Assembly: GCA_030827315.1 (NCBI GenBank) | Contig: JAURER010000014.1 | Location: 1 to 64,000, forward strand | DNA: 64,000 nucleotides | Source of the DNA: Gemmatimonadota bacterium | GTDB taxonomy: Bacteria > Gemmatimonadota > Gemmatimonadetes > Longimicrobiales > Gaopeijiaceae | Direction: 5' to 3' | Shown here: piece by piece, positions 35,767 to 44,542 of the stretch | Numbering within the stretch: the stretch's first letter is position 1 | Layout of the letters: each line of letters begins with the position of its first letter | Notes under the pieces: generated by a model | Databases searched by the model: none | What the model was told of the DNA's origin: nothing | What the model saw: the letters and a program-made list of their open reading frames with translations, nothing else | Made by a program: the position numbers and the translations under genes

Positions 35767-36921
35767 ATGACTACTTCACGGAAGGACTTTCTGAAGCTGT
35801 CGGCCGCGGCCGGCGGCGCCCTGGGTCTCGGCGTGACGCCGGCCTCCGCAGCGCCCAACTTCGCCGGCCCGATCGATTCGGCGCGCGCGCGCGGTCGCCA
35901 GGAAGCACCGCGACGTCTCGAGATCCTCATTCTCGGCGGCACCGGTTTCATCGGCCCATTCCAGGTGAAAGCGGCGCTCGATCGCGGGCACAACGTGACC
36001 CTGTTCAACCGGGGATCCGGGCGGGTGATGTTCCCCTACCTCGAGAACCTCGTCGGCGACCGCAACGGCGACTACGAGTCGCTCCGTGGCCGGCGGTGGG
36101 ACGTGGTGATCGACAACGCCACCAACGACCCGCGATGGGTCGAGATGGCGGCCGACTTCCTCAAGGACTCGGTCGACCAGTTCATCTTCGTCTCTTCCCG
36201 GTCGGCCTACGCCGACGTGAGCCGCGTGCCGATGACGGCGGACGCCCCGACGTGGACGTTCGAGACCGCCGGGATCCCGCGGAGCCAGGAGAGCCTCCCG
36301 TACGGGCTGGGGAAGGCGGAGTCCGAGCGCGCGGCCATGCGGGTCATGCCGGGCCGGACCACGATCGTGCGTCCCGGCCTCATCATCGGACCCGGCGACG
36401 AGACCGACCGCTTCAGCTACTGGCCCGTCCGCATCCACCGTGGAGGAGAGGTGCTCGCCCCGGGCGACGGGACCGATCCGGTGCAGATCATCGACGTGCG
36501 CGACTTCACCGAGTTCATGGTGCGTCTGGCCGAAGACCAGACCATGGGCGCGTTCAACTGCGTCGGGCCGCGGACGCCGCGCCCCATGGCGGAGCTGCTC
36601 TACGGCATCCGCGCGGTGACCACCGCCGAGACGACCTTCACCTGGGTACCGGAGGCCTTTCTCGCCGGACACGGCATCCGCCCTTACGCGGAGATGCCGG
36701 TGTGGCGCCCTCCCACGAACGGCAACGAGGGCTTCGCGCGCTTCGACCTCACGCCCGAGATCGAGGCCGGGCTGACCTTCCGGTCCCTCTCTGACACGGC
36801 GGAGGCAACGCTCGAGTATCACTTCTCCCGGCCACTCGAGCGACAGCAGGCCCTCCGCGCCGGTGTGACCGCCGAGAAGGAGCGTGAGGTGCTGGCTGCG
36901 TGGAGGGCCCAGAGCCGCTAG
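35767..36921 (+). CDS. Tat-exported NAD-dependent epimerase/dehydratase
   Basis: A 384-residue protein starting 4 bp after the permease stop. A Tat leader (TTSRKDFLKLSAAAGGALGL) ends near residue 30. The Rossmann domain starts at about 55 with ILILGGTGFIGPFQ, followed by the GNRNGDYESL turn, VSSRSAYADV and YGLGKAESE; the usual Tyr-x3-Lys pair is represented by the Y-G-L-G-K sequence. It belongs to the extended SDR epimerase group often found Tat-secreted in Gemmatimonadota and Acidobacteria. Since NAD is scarce outside the cytoplasm, it probably carries a tightly bound cofactor exported in the folded protein. Substrate unknown, perhaps a sugar or isoflavone-like compound. Confidence 0.92.
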   Translation: MTTSRKDFLKLSAAAGGALGLGVTPASAAPNFAGPIDSARARGRQEAPRRLEILILGGTGFIGPFQVKAALDRGHNVTLFNRGSGRVMFPYLENLVGDRNGDYESLRGRRWDVVIDNATNDPRWVEMAADFLKDSVDQFIFVSSRSAYADVSRVPMTADAPTWTFETAGIPRSQESLPYGLGKAESERAAMRVMPGRTTIVRPGLIIGPGDETDRFSYWPVRIHRGGEVLAPGDGTDPVQIIDVRDFTEFMVRLAEDQTMGAFNCVGPRTPRPMAELLYGIRAVTTAETTFTWVPEAFLAGHGIRPYAEMPVWRPPTNGNEGFARFDLTPEIEAGLTFRSLSDTAEATLEYHFSRPLERQQALRAGVTAEKEREVLAAWRAQSR

Positions 36922-37019
36922 GCGAGGTGAGACGGCCTCTGGCGTCGATCCCACCACTCCCGAACATTGTGGCGCTTCCTGCGCCGGGTACTCCGCCCGG
37001 CCGCTGACTCCGGACGGAG

Positions 37020-37997
37020 ATGCCCGTGGATCAGGGCGCAGTCAAAGAAGGTTCTTTGGTGCTCGACGCCGTCGCACGGGCGGTACACGAGCGGATCGTC
37101 GGTCAGGACGAGGCGGTGGAAGGACTGCTCGTCGCGCTCCTCACCGGAGGGCACATCCTCCTCGAGGGGCTGCCCGGGCTGGCCAAGACACTCATGGTCC
37201 GCACGCTCGCCGAGGCGATCCACACGGACTTCAGGCGGATCCAGTTCACGCCGGACCTTCTTCCCACCGACATCGTCGGCACGCCCATCTACGACCTGGC
37301 CGCCAGCGAGTTCAAGGTCCAGAAGGGTCCGATCTTCTCCAACATCATTCTGGCCGACGAGATCAACCGCGCACCGCCGAAGGTGCAGGCGGCTCTGCTC
37401 GAGGCGATGGAGGAGCGGCAGGTGACCATCGCGGGCGAGACGTTCCGTCTCGAGGACCCCTTCATGGTCCTCGCCACGCAGAACCCGGTCGAGCTCCACG
37501 GCACGTATCCCCTCGCAGAGGCGCAGCTCGACCGCTTCGCCATGAAGCTCGAGATCGGATACCCGAACCGCGTCGAGGAGAAGACCATCGTCCGGCGCGT
37601 GGCGGCCGGCACCCCGATTCCGGTGAACACGGTCATCACCGTGGAGCAGATCGCCGAGGCACGCCGGACGGTCGCCGGGATCCGTCTGGAGGACGACGTG
37701 CTCGACTACATCGTCGAGCTCACGTTCGCCACGCGTGAGCCCGCGCAGTACGGTCTGGAGGATCTCGAACGCCTCGTCGAATACGGAGCCTCACCGCGTG
37801 CCACGATCTTCCTGACGCGCACCGCACGGGCACGCGCCTTCCTGCACGGCCGCGACTACGTCATGCCGGACGACGTCAAGGCGATGGCGCCGAAGGTGAT
37901 GCGCCACCGCATCCGGACCACGTACGAGGCGGACGCTCGCGGGGTGAACCCCGACGAGATCGTGCGTCGCGTGCTCGACGCCGTTCCGTCCCCCTGA
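37020..37997 (+). CDS. MoxR-family AAA+ ATPase (cluster 2)
   Basis: A 325-residue AAA+ ATPase of the MoxR group with GLPGLAKT (Walker A, about 54-61), IILADEINRAPPKVQAALLE (Walker B and sensor region) and a complete lid domain. ATG 37020 is used; GTG 37026 has better spacing to GGAG and would shorten the protein by two residues. It heads a tight operon with DUF58, a BatD-like protein, two vWA membrane proteins and a TPR protein. This is the classical Bat-like arrangement, distinct from the DUF4159/DUF4175 cluster at the left end. The role is inferred as ATP-driven activation of a vWA-bound partner. Confidence 0.95.
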   Translation: MPVDQGAVKEGSLVLDAVARAVHERIVGQDEAVEGLLVALLTGGHILLEGLPGLAKTLMVRTLAEAIHTDFRRIQFTPDLLPTDIVGTPIYDLAASEFKVQKGPIFSNIILADEINRAPPKVQAALLEAMEERQVTIAGETFRLEDPFMVLATQNPVELHGTYPLAEAQLDRFAMKLEIGYPNRVEEKTIVRRVAAGTPIPVNTVITVEQIAEARRTVAGIRLEDDVLDYIVELTFATREPAQYGLEDLERLVEYGASPRATIFLTRTARARAFLHGRDYVMPDDVKAMAPKVMRHRIRTTYEADARGVNPDEIVRRVLDAVPSP

Positions 37998-38016
37998 CCC
38001 GCACGCTTCGGACCCG

Positions 38017-38949
38017 ATGCCGCGCGTGAGCGCCCCGGCGCAGACGAGCCGCCACGTCTTCACGCCAGAGGTCACGGCACAGCTGCGGCGCATCGAGCTC
38101 ACCACCCGCGGACTCGTGGCGTCGCTGTTCAGTGGTGAGTACCACTCGATCTTCAAGGGACGAGGACTCGAGTTCTCCGACGTGCGCGAGTATCAGCCCG
38201 GTGACGACGTACGCGCGATCGACTGGAACGTCACCGCCCGGCGTGGTCGCCTCTTCATCAAGGAATTCGTCGAGGAACGCCAGCTAAACGCCCTGGTGCT
38301 CGTCGACCTGTCGGCGTCGAAGTCGTTCGGGACCGGGGCGAAGGACAACGCCACCATCGCCGCCGAGATCGCGTCGATCCTGGCGCTGGCCGCGACCGGC
38401 AACAACGACCGTGTCGGACTCCTCCTCGCGACGGACCGGGTCGAGCACTTCGTGCCACCGGACACCGGACGGCGCCACGCACTGCGCATGGTCCTGGAAC
38501 TGCTCGCATATCGACCCGAGGGACGGGGAACGCGGCTCTCCGAGGCGATGCGCTTCGCGGAAAAAGTACTCCGCCAGCGCTCGACGGTGTTCGTGATCAG
38601 CGACTTCCTGACCGGGCCCGAGGCGGACCCCGATCTCGCGCTCGCGGCACGCAAGCTGGCATGGGATCACGACGTCGTGCCGATCCGGCTCACGGACCCG
38701 CGAGCCATGGAGCTCCCGAAGGTCGGCCTGATCGCGGTCACCGACCCCGAGACGGGTGAGCGTCGCGTGGTCAACACGTCGAGCCGCAGGGTGCGCGCGC
38801 GCTTCCACGAGGCGGCGCTACGCACGCGGGACGCGAACGACATGCTCTTCCACGACCTCAAGCTGGACACGGTCGACCTCGTCACCACGGAAGACTACCT
38901 GCCGCCGCTCATCGGCTTCTTCCGCCGCAGGGCCAGAGCGAGTCGATGA
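38017..38949 (+). CDS. DUF58 domain-containing protein (cluster 2)
   Basis: A 310-residue soluble protein with the DUF58 core YQPGDDVRAIDWNVTARRGR (about 66-85) and a vWA-type MIDAS sequence DLSAS (about 102-106). Here the MIDAS serine is followed by Lys (SASKS), as in many BatA-associated DUF58 proteins. It begins 19 bp after the MoxR gene and overlaps the next gene by 4 bp (ATGA). It is probably the adaptor between MoxR and the membrane vWA proteins. It is clearly different in sequence from the DUF58 protein at 2301, so the two clusters are old paralogues. Confidence 0.93.
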   Translation: MPRVSAPAQTSRHVFTPEVTAQLRRIELTTRGLVASLFSGEYHSIFKGRGLEFSDVREYQPGDDVRAIDWNVTARRGRLFIKEFVEERQLNALVLVDLSASKSFGTGAKDNATIAAEIASILALAATGNNDRVGLLLATDRVEHFVPPDTGRRHALRMVLELLAYRPEGRGTRLSEAMRFAEKVLRQRSTVFVISDFLTGPEADPDLALAARKLAWDHDVVPIRLTDPRAMELPKVGLIAVTDPETGERRVVNTSSRRVRARFHEAALRTRDANDMLFHDLKLDTVDLVTTEDYLPPLIGFFRRRARASR

Positions 38950-40058
38950 CGGGTCCGCGAACGCCGGGGCCGACGGGGTACCGGGCCCTCCTGTGCGCCG
39001 GCCTTTTCGTGGTCGCCATGCTGCCGGGAGCCCGGCTTCGGGCCCAGGACACGCCCGACGCGACCCGCCCGGTCGCGCAGGACATGCCCCGCCTGACCGT
39101 GCGGTCGGTGGCGCTTTCTGCGGACACCATCGGGATCGGGGATCGCTTTCAGCTGCAGATGTCGATCGTCCTGGCGCCGGGATCGGTGGCATTCCTTCCC
39201 GACTCGATCGTCGGCCCCGGATTCGAGCCGTTCGGGCCCGTGGAGTGGACGGCACGGACCCTCGGCGACGGGTCGACAGAGCTCGCCGTCACCTACCCCC
39301 TCATCGCGTTCCAGGTGGGTACGGTCACCGTGCCGGAGTTCGAGGTCTTCGCGGCCAACGCGACCGAAGGGGCTTCCACCGGCATCGCACCGGCCGGCGC
39401 CGCCGTGGGCGACTTCGAGGAATTCGTCGAGAACGTGGCGATGCTCCCATCGGCACGGCTGCGCCCGGTTCCACCCCAGGAGGTGTGGGTCGCTTCCGTG
39501 CTGATCCTCGAGGATCAGGAGTACGGCATCGCACCGCGCCCCGCGGCGGATGTCGCGGGGCGCAACCGCAACTGGCCCGCGACCGCGCTGACAGTCCTGT
39601 TCGGGATGGGCCTCTTCGCCGTTTCCGCGGTTACGTTGCGCGACTGGTCCGCGAGTCGGGCCGCCGGCAGGCGCTCGCCGCCACTGTCGCCCCGCGACGC
39701 GGCGCTCGCCGCGCTCGACCGACTCGTCGCCCGCGGCGTCGCGGAAGACCCGCGCGCATTCTTCGCGTCTTCCAGCGAGATCGCTCGACGCTACGTGGAG
39801 ACGTTCGACGGGCGATGGGGACCGGCGTGGACGAGTACCGAGCTCATGCGGGGCCTGCAGGCCCGAGAGGGCGTCGGCGCGAGTCCCGGGGTCCCGGGCA
39901 CGTCGCCCGCGCACTCCGCGCCGCTCGCGCGCGAGATGGAATTCGCCGAAGCGGTGAAGTTCGGCGGGAAGAGGCCCGACGCGGTCACCGCGGAACGACA
40001 CGTGCGTGCGCTCCGCAGCTGGATCGAGGCGGCGCCGAGCGGGGACGAACAGGCATGA
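38946..40058 (+). CDS. BatD-like exported/membrane protein
   Basis: A 370-residue protein with a Sec leader (about 12-34, ending near LRAQD). A beta-sandwich region (about 45-170; LTVRSVALSADTIGIGDRFQ) resembles the N-terminal domain of BatD. One membrane helix (about 210-232, TALTVLFGMGLFAVSAVTL) follows, then a cytoplasmic helical domain (250-370) with conserved FFASSSEIARRYVETFDG. In operons of this type BatD-like proteins sit between DUF58 and the vWA proteins, as here. Both ends overlap their neighbours by 4 bp. No enzymatic motif is seen; it is probably a structural part of the complex. Confidence 0.82.
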   Translation: MTGPRTPGPTGYRALLCAGLFVVAMLPGARLRAQDTPDATRPVAQDMPRLTVRSVALSADTIGIGDRFQLQMSIVLAPGSVAFLPDSIVGPGFEPFGPVEWTARTLGDGSTELAVTYPLIAFQVGTVTVPEFEVFAANATEGASTGIAPAGAAVGDFEEFVENVAMLPSARLRPVPPQEVWVASVLILEDQEYGIAPRPAADVAGRNRNWPATALTVLFGMGLFAVSAVTLRDWSASRAAGRRSPPLSPRDAALAALDRLVARGVAEDPRAFFASSSEIARRYVETFDGRWGPAWTSTELMRGLQAREGVGASPGVPGTSPAHSAPLAREMEFAEAVKFGGKRPDAVTAERHVRALRSWIEAAPSGDEQA

Positions 40059-41023
40059 CGGTCACCCTCGTCTCGGCGGAGTGGCTCGGCCTCCTCCTGC
40101 TGCTCCCGCTCCTCGCATGGTGGCTGAGGCCAGGCCGCCGTCGAGGCGTGGTGGTGGCGCAGGCCGGCGGTGCGCCGTCAGCACGGACCGCGCTCCGCGA
40201 CACCGCCGGAGCCGCCGGATTCCTCTGGGGCGGACTCGAACTCCTTCCGCTGCTCCTGAGACTGGGTGCCCTCGTCGCCCTCGCGATCGCGCTCGCACGT
40301 CCGCAGGTGGTCCGAACGTTCGACGAGCCGCGCGTGGAGGGAGTCGGCATCGCGCTGGCGCTGGACCTCTCGACGTCCATGTGGGCGGAAGACATGGGGG
40401 CGAGGCGCAGCCGACTGGACGTGGCGAAGACGACCGCGCTGACCTTCATCGACGCACGAACCGACGATATCGGACTCGTCACCTTCGCGGGCGAGGCATT
40501 CGCGCGCCTTCCGCTCACGCACGACGGGCATGTCGTGAAGGACGCCGTGGAACAGCTCGAAGTGGGGCTGCTCACCGACGGCACCGACATCGCGGGCGCG
40601 ATCGCCGCCGGCGCCGGACTCCTGGACGACTCCCCGCATGGGTCCAAGGTGCTGATCCTGGTCACCGACGGCGCGCACAACAAGGCCGGGGTCATGCCGG
40701 ACCTCGCCGCACGTGCGGCGGCCGCGGTCGGGGTCACGATCTACCCGGTGGCGATCGGCCAGGAGATGGGGCGCGACACCCGCACCATGGAGACCGTGCT
40801 CACACAGGCGGCCCGCATTACCGGGGGGCGGTACTTCAAGGCCACGGACGCCGAGGCGCTGGAAGAGATCTACGCCGAGATCGACCGGCTGGTGCAGCCG
40901 TCCGTGGAAACCGTGCAGCGTATCGAGACCACGCCGTACGCCTGGATCTTCGCACTCGTGGGGCTGGCTCTGGCCGCCCTCGCCGCGGCGATGCGCGCAT
41001 CACCGCTGGGCGTGCTGCCATGA
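40055..41023 (+). CDS. BatA-like vWA membrane protein
   Basis: A 322-residue protein starting at ATG 40055 within the preceding stop (ATGA). Two N-terminal helices (about 7-25 and 58-75) precede a vWA domain with MIDAS DLSTS at about 99-103, the distal TDGTD loop near 167 and the third MIDAS Asp in VTDGAHN. A last helix lies near 295-315. This is the BatA layout: a periplasmic vWA domain held by flanking helices. The MIDAS is complete, so divalent metal-dependent ligand binding is expected. It overlaps the next vWA gene by 4 bp. Confidence 0.92.
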   Translation: MTVTLVSAEWLGLLLLLPLLAWWLRPGRRRGVVVAQAGGAPSARTALRDTAGAAGFLWGGLELLPLLLRLGALVALAIALARPQVVRTFDEPRVEGVGIALALDLSTSMWAEDMGARRSRLDVAKTTALTFIDARTDDIGLVTFAGEAFARLPLTHDGHVVKDAVEQLEVGLLTDGTDIAGAIAAGAGLLDDSPHGSKVLILVTDGAHNKAGVMPDLAARAAAAVGVTIYPVAIGQEMGRDTRTMETVLTQAARITGGRYFKATDAEALEEIYAEIDRLVQPSVETVQRIETTPYAWIFALVGLALAALAAAMRASPLGVLP

Positions 41024-42111
41024 CGTTCGAGCGCCCCGACCTCCTCGCCCTGGCCCCGTGGGCAGCCGCCGCCCTCGCGCTGGTCGTCGTCCTGCAGTGG
41101 CGGAGGGGGGTCCGAATGGTGCGCGCATGGGGTGGCCGGGCCCCTGCATGGCGCCTTCTGGGCCGGGACCTGTCACGCGTGCCGTGGCTCCGGCTCCTGG
41201 TCCTCACCACGGCCGGAGCCTGCCTGGCGCTCGCTGCGGCCGGACCCAGGCCGGCCGAGCCCGAAGAGATTCCACCCCCGGCCCCCATCGACCTGATCGT
41301 CGCCGTGGACGTCTCCCTCTCGATGACGGCGGACGACGTGGAAGGCACCCGGATCGGGCGGGCCCGTCAGCTCGTCGAACGGCTGGTCGAGGAAGGGGCA
41401 GCCGACCGTCTCGCGCTCACCATTTTCGCCGACTGGCCCTACGCCCTCGTCCCGCTCACGGACGACGGAGACGTGATTCGATTCTTCTCACCATGGGTCG
41501 CACCCCGCCTCATGGGCACCCGCGACCAGGGAACGTCCCTGCCCGCCGTGGTGGGCCAGGCGCGGCTCGTGTGGGAGGCCCGGCGACGCGACGACGCACG
41601 CGCGGTCGTGCTCCTCGTCACCGACGGCGAGGCCCACGGAATGGACGCCGAGCTTCTCGATTCGGTCGCGTTCGCCGCGGACGCTGGCATGGAGATCTGG
41701 ACGGCCGGCGTCGGGACCCCCGGCGGAGCCCCGATCTTTCTTCCAGGCTCGGGCGGCGCCCCCCTCCTTCACGATGGCTCCCCCGTCGTTTCCGGCTACG
41801 ACCTGGGACTCCTGGAGACGGCCGCGCAGCGCGGCGGAGGGCTCTTCCACGACATCTCGTCGGACGCGGGCATGCGTTCGCTGATCGACGATCTCCGAGG
41901 AGGGATATCGGCCAGCGAGTCACCGGACGCCCCAACCCCGGACGCCGCCTTCTGGCTCGTCCTGGCGGCCTTCGCTCTCCTCACGCTCGACGCCGTGCTC
42001 GACGCGGGCGTCTTCGCCCGAGCCCGCCGGCGCCCGGACGAGGCTACAACCGGTGCCGGCGAGAGAGAGACGGCCCGGGCCCCGTACCCGCGCGGGAAGC
42101 GTGCCGCATGA
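41020..42111 (+). CDS. BatB-like vWA membrane protein
   Basis: A 363-residue protein with helices at about 9-25 and 58-75, then a vWA domain. The MIDAS sequence is DVSLS (about 91-95), with later TRDQGTS and VTDGEAHG loops, so the metal site is complete. A C-terminal helix at about 310-330 is followed by an Arg-rich cytoplasmic tail. The gene overlaps both neighbours by 4 bp. With the preceding protein it forms the BatA-BatB pair; the two vWA domains are only distantly similar and likely bind different partners or form a heterodimer. Confidence 0.92.
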   Translation: MTFERPDLLALAPWAAAALALVVVLQWRRGVRMVRAWGGRAPAWRLLGRDLSRVPWLRLLVLTTAGACLALAAAGPRPAEPEEIPPPAPIDLIVAVDVSLSMTADDVEGTRIGRARQLVERLVEEGAADRLALTIFADWPYALVPLTDDGDVIRFFSPWVAPRLMGTRDQGTSLPAVVGQARLVWEARRRDDARAVVLLVTDGEAHGMDAELLDSVAFAADAGMEIWTAGVGTPGGAPIFLPGSGGAPLLHDGSPVVSGYDLGLLETAAQRGGGLFHDISSDAGMRSLIDDLRGGISASESPDAPTPDAAFWLVLAAFALLTLDAVLDAGVFARARRRPDEATTGAGERETARAPYPRGKRAA

Positions 42112-42878
42112 GCCGCCGTGTGATCACCCGACTCGGCACGGCGCTGGTGTGCGCCGTCGGAGCCTCCCTGTCCTGGTCGGCCGAACGCTCCAGCGTGGAG
42201 CGCGCAAACCGCCTGCATCGCGCCGGCGCGTACGAGGCAGCGGCCGGCCTGTACCGCGCGGGCACCGAACGACGGGCGGCTGATCCGCTCCTGCGCTACA
42301 ACCTCGGCACGACGCTCGCCGAGGCGGACGACCCGGCCGCCAGAGCGGAGCTCGCGCGTGCGCTCTCGGCGGCCTCACGCGACATCCGGGCTCGCGCCCA
42401 GTACAACACGGGTCTTCTCCACCTCGAAGAAGCGCTCGGCGCCGGTGCGCCGGACTCGGTCCGCACCCAGGCCGAGGCCGCCGTCGAGGCGAACGCAGCC
42501 ACACTCCGCCTGCTCCCCGACAACGACGACGCGAAGTGGAACCTCGCGATGTCGCTGCGGCTGCTGGACTCCATCGACGCGATGGAGCGGCGGAGCGGTC
42601 GGGAACTGACCGAAGGCGCCATGGAGGCCGACGTCGTCACGCGCTCCGTGAACGTCCCGGATGCCGCGGAAGACGAGTTCGCGGAGGACCCACCCGCGGA
42701 GGGCGAGCAGGAATCCGTCGTCCTCGGCACCGACGAGTCGCCCCTCTCGCTCGACGAAGCCGAGGACATTCTGGGGCGGACCCACCTGGACCCCACGGAC
42801 TTGATCGGCAAGCTGCTTGCGCTGGAAAGCCGTAGCCGCTGGGGACAACGGCTGAGGCGGGGCGTCCTGCGCTGGTAG
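42108..42878 (+). CDS. BatC/BatE-like TPR protein
   Basis: A 256-residue exported protein starting in the stop of the vWA gene (ATGA at 42108). Residues 6-27 form a signal or anchor helix. TPR-like helices follow (RANRLHRAGAYEAAAGLYRA, LLRYNLGTTLAEADDPAAR, AQYNTGLLHLEEAL, DDAKWNLAMSLRLLDSID), then an acidic region (about 195-245) before a basic C-terminus. TPR proteins of this kind end Bat operons and are thought to scaffold the vWA proteins. It is the last gene of the operon, and the next gene converges 27 bp downstream. Confidence 0.85.
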   Translation: MSRRVITRLGTALVCAVGASLSWSAERSSVERANRLHRAGAYEAAAGLYRAGTERRAADPLLRYNLGTTLAEADDPAARAELARALSAASRDIRARAQYNTGLLHLEEALGAGAPDSVRTQAEAAVEANAATLRLLPDNDDAKWNLAMSLRLLDSIDAMERRSGRELTEGAMEADVVTRSVNVPDAAEDEFAEDPPAEGEQESVVLGTDESPLSLDEAEDILGRTHLDPTDLIGKLLALESRSRWGQRLRRGVLRW

Positions 42879-42905
42879 TTCAGCGGTTCCCGGAACGGCG
42901 ACCCC

Positions 42906-43679
42906 TCAGTCGCGTCCGGCCCACGCGACGTACTGGACCGCGTCACCGTCCGTCGCGCACGTGCGTTCGCGAAAGCGCATGCCGGTCCCCACGATCCGGA
43001 AGTCCTCGCGCGTCGCGTCGACCGCGGAGCCATCGGACACCGCGACGTCGAGGGGACCGCCGGTGAGCCACGCTTCGGTGGCCCCCTCGTCTCCGGTCCG
43101 CGCCGCATCATGCACGCTCCACGCGCGCGCGGCGTCTGCCGCCTGCACCGCCGGGGGCACGCCCCCCGCCAGGGGCACACAGCGGAAGTCGATCCGGCGC
43201 AACACGGGCGTCCCGCGCACGATGCGGATGTCGTCCATCGCGGGAGTCATCGACGGATCCCACGCCCGCATGGACAGCTCCTCGAACTCGCGCTCTGCGT
43301 CCCCCGGGGTGATCGGCTGCCCCTCGGGATCGCCGGGCAGCGGAATTCGCCAGAGGGCGGTACTCACCGAGATGTGTGCGCGCAGGAGCCAGCTGGCCCG
43401 ATCCCGATAGTCGTGGTCCACGAACAGCTGCCGCAGCGCCATCGACACGTAGGCGACCGGAAGCTCCGGCGGGGGCGTGTCGATCCAAACCATGTCGTCT
43501 GCCCACGAGCGAAGGACCGGGCGGGTGAGGACTCGACGTCCGCTCGCGGCGGCGTCACGGCGCCGCGGACCATCCCGTCGCGGCGCGTCCGGCACGCACC
43601 CGCTCAGCCCAACCCCCGCCAGGCCCAGCCCCGTCACGGTTCGCAGGAACGCCCGGCGCGATGCCGCGGCGCGCGGCAT
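42906..43679 (-). CDS. Hypothetical exported lipoprotein (Tat-like leader)
   Basis: About 257 residues from ATG 43679, chosen for GGGAGG 5 bases upstream; ATG 43709 overlaps the cutC stop as ATGA and is an alternative. The leader SRRAFLRTVTGLGLAGVGLSGC has a twin-Arg pair and a lipobox (LSGC), so it is probably a lipid-anchored Tat substrate. The mature part has no domain I recognise; it contains evenly spaced Trp and Asp and a beta-rich C-terminus (VSDGSAVDATREDFRIVGTG). It is last in a short operon after cutC. I give no function. Confidence 0.8.
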   Translation of the reverse strand: MPRAAASRRAFLRTVTGLGLAGVGLSGCVPDAPRRDGPRRRDAAASGRRVLTRPVLRSWADDMVWIDTPPPELPVAYVSMALRQLFVDHDYRDRASWLLRAHISVSTALWRIPLPGDPEGQPITPGDAEREFEELSMRAWDPSMTPAMDDIRIVRGTPVLRRIDFRCVPLAGGVPPAVQAADAARAWSVHDAARTGDEGATEAWLTGGPLDVAVSDGSAVDATREDFRIVGTGMRFRERTCATDGDAVQYVAWAGRD

Positions 43680-43705
43680 TCCAGCCTCCCCGGTACCGGG
43701 CCGGA

Positions 43706-44479
43706 TCATCCGGACTCTCCGAACGCACGCATGCCCCGGGCCACGTCCCCGACCCGAGCCACGTCGGCCTCCTCGCGCGCGTACTCATCCGGTTCGTAGG
43801 CGCGCCCCATCGCAACGCCCTCCACCCGGTGCCTCATCGGACTCCGCGTCCACCGGCTCGCGCCGATGTGGACCTCGCGGATCCCGGGCACAGCGAGAAC
43901 CGCCTGAACGTTATGCGGCCGGATGCCTCCACCGGCCAGGATCGTCAGCCGGTCGGCCGCGGTCCGCGCCAGGCGCTCGAGGGTGGCGAGATCGTCGACG
44001 ACCGCGCGTCGCCCCGCGGACGTGAGCACCCGGTCCACCCCGACCTGCATGAGCACGTCGAGACTTTCGTCGAGATCCCGGGACAGATCGAAGGCACGAT
44101 GGAAGGTGACCGCCAGCGGCCGGGCGGCTTCGACGAGGCGCGCGATGCGCTCGCGGGGCACGCCGCCATCCGCGTCGAGGGCACCGAAGACGACGCCGTG
44201 CGCCCCTGCGTCGCGGGCCCTGGCGATGTCGCGGAGCATGACGTCCACTTCCAGGTCCGAGTACAGGAAGTCGCCTCCTCGGGGCCGGATCATCACCATG
44301 ACCGGGATCGAAACGCGCTCCACCGTGGCCTCGATGGCCCCCACGCTCGGCGTCGTCCCGCCCTCGACGAGGTTGGAGCACAGCTCCACGCGATCCGCGC
44401 CCGCCGCCGCCGCGGCGACGGCGAAATCGGCAGAGGCGCAGCACACCTCGAGCACGGTCGGAGCGTGGGTCTTCGTCAT
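43706..44479 (-). CDS. cutC: Copper homeostasis protein CutC
   Basis: A 257-residue TIM-barrel protein of the CutC family. The N-terminus has EVCCASADFAVAAAAAGADR followed by VELCSNLVEGGTTPS, the family signature; later come MIRPRGGDFLYSD, VFGALDADGGV, TFHRAFDL, LTSAGRR and ILAGGGIRPHNV. CutC was linked to copper tolerance in E. coli, although direct copper transport or binding is debated and an enzymatic role is likely. It begins at ATG 44479. The multicopper oxidase region lies 15 kb away, so there is no operon link. Confidence 0.95.
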   Translation of the reverse strand: MTKTHAPTVLEVCCASADFAVAAAAAGADRVELCSNLVEGGTTPSVGAIEATVERVSIPVMVMIRPRGGDFLYSDLEVDVMLRDIARARDAGAHGVVFGALDADGGVPRERIARLVEAARPLAVTFHRAFDLSRDLDESLDVLMQVGVDRVLTSAGRRAVVDDLATLERLARTAADRLTILAGGGIRPHNVQAVLAVPGIREVHIGASRWTRSPMRHRVEGVAMGRAYEPDEYAREEADVARVGDVARGMRAFGESG

Positions 44480-44542
44480 GGGCCGACAGCTTGCGGTATC
44501 GATGCCATGGACGCCAGGCAAGGCGCTTCGGTATACATCGGC

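Noticed and set aside
36971-36985. GGCGC-TTCCT-GCGCC hairpin before the second MoxR gene, as an attenuator or riboswitch.
   Set aside because: Five base pairs with no T-tract and no other structure; common by chance at this GC content.
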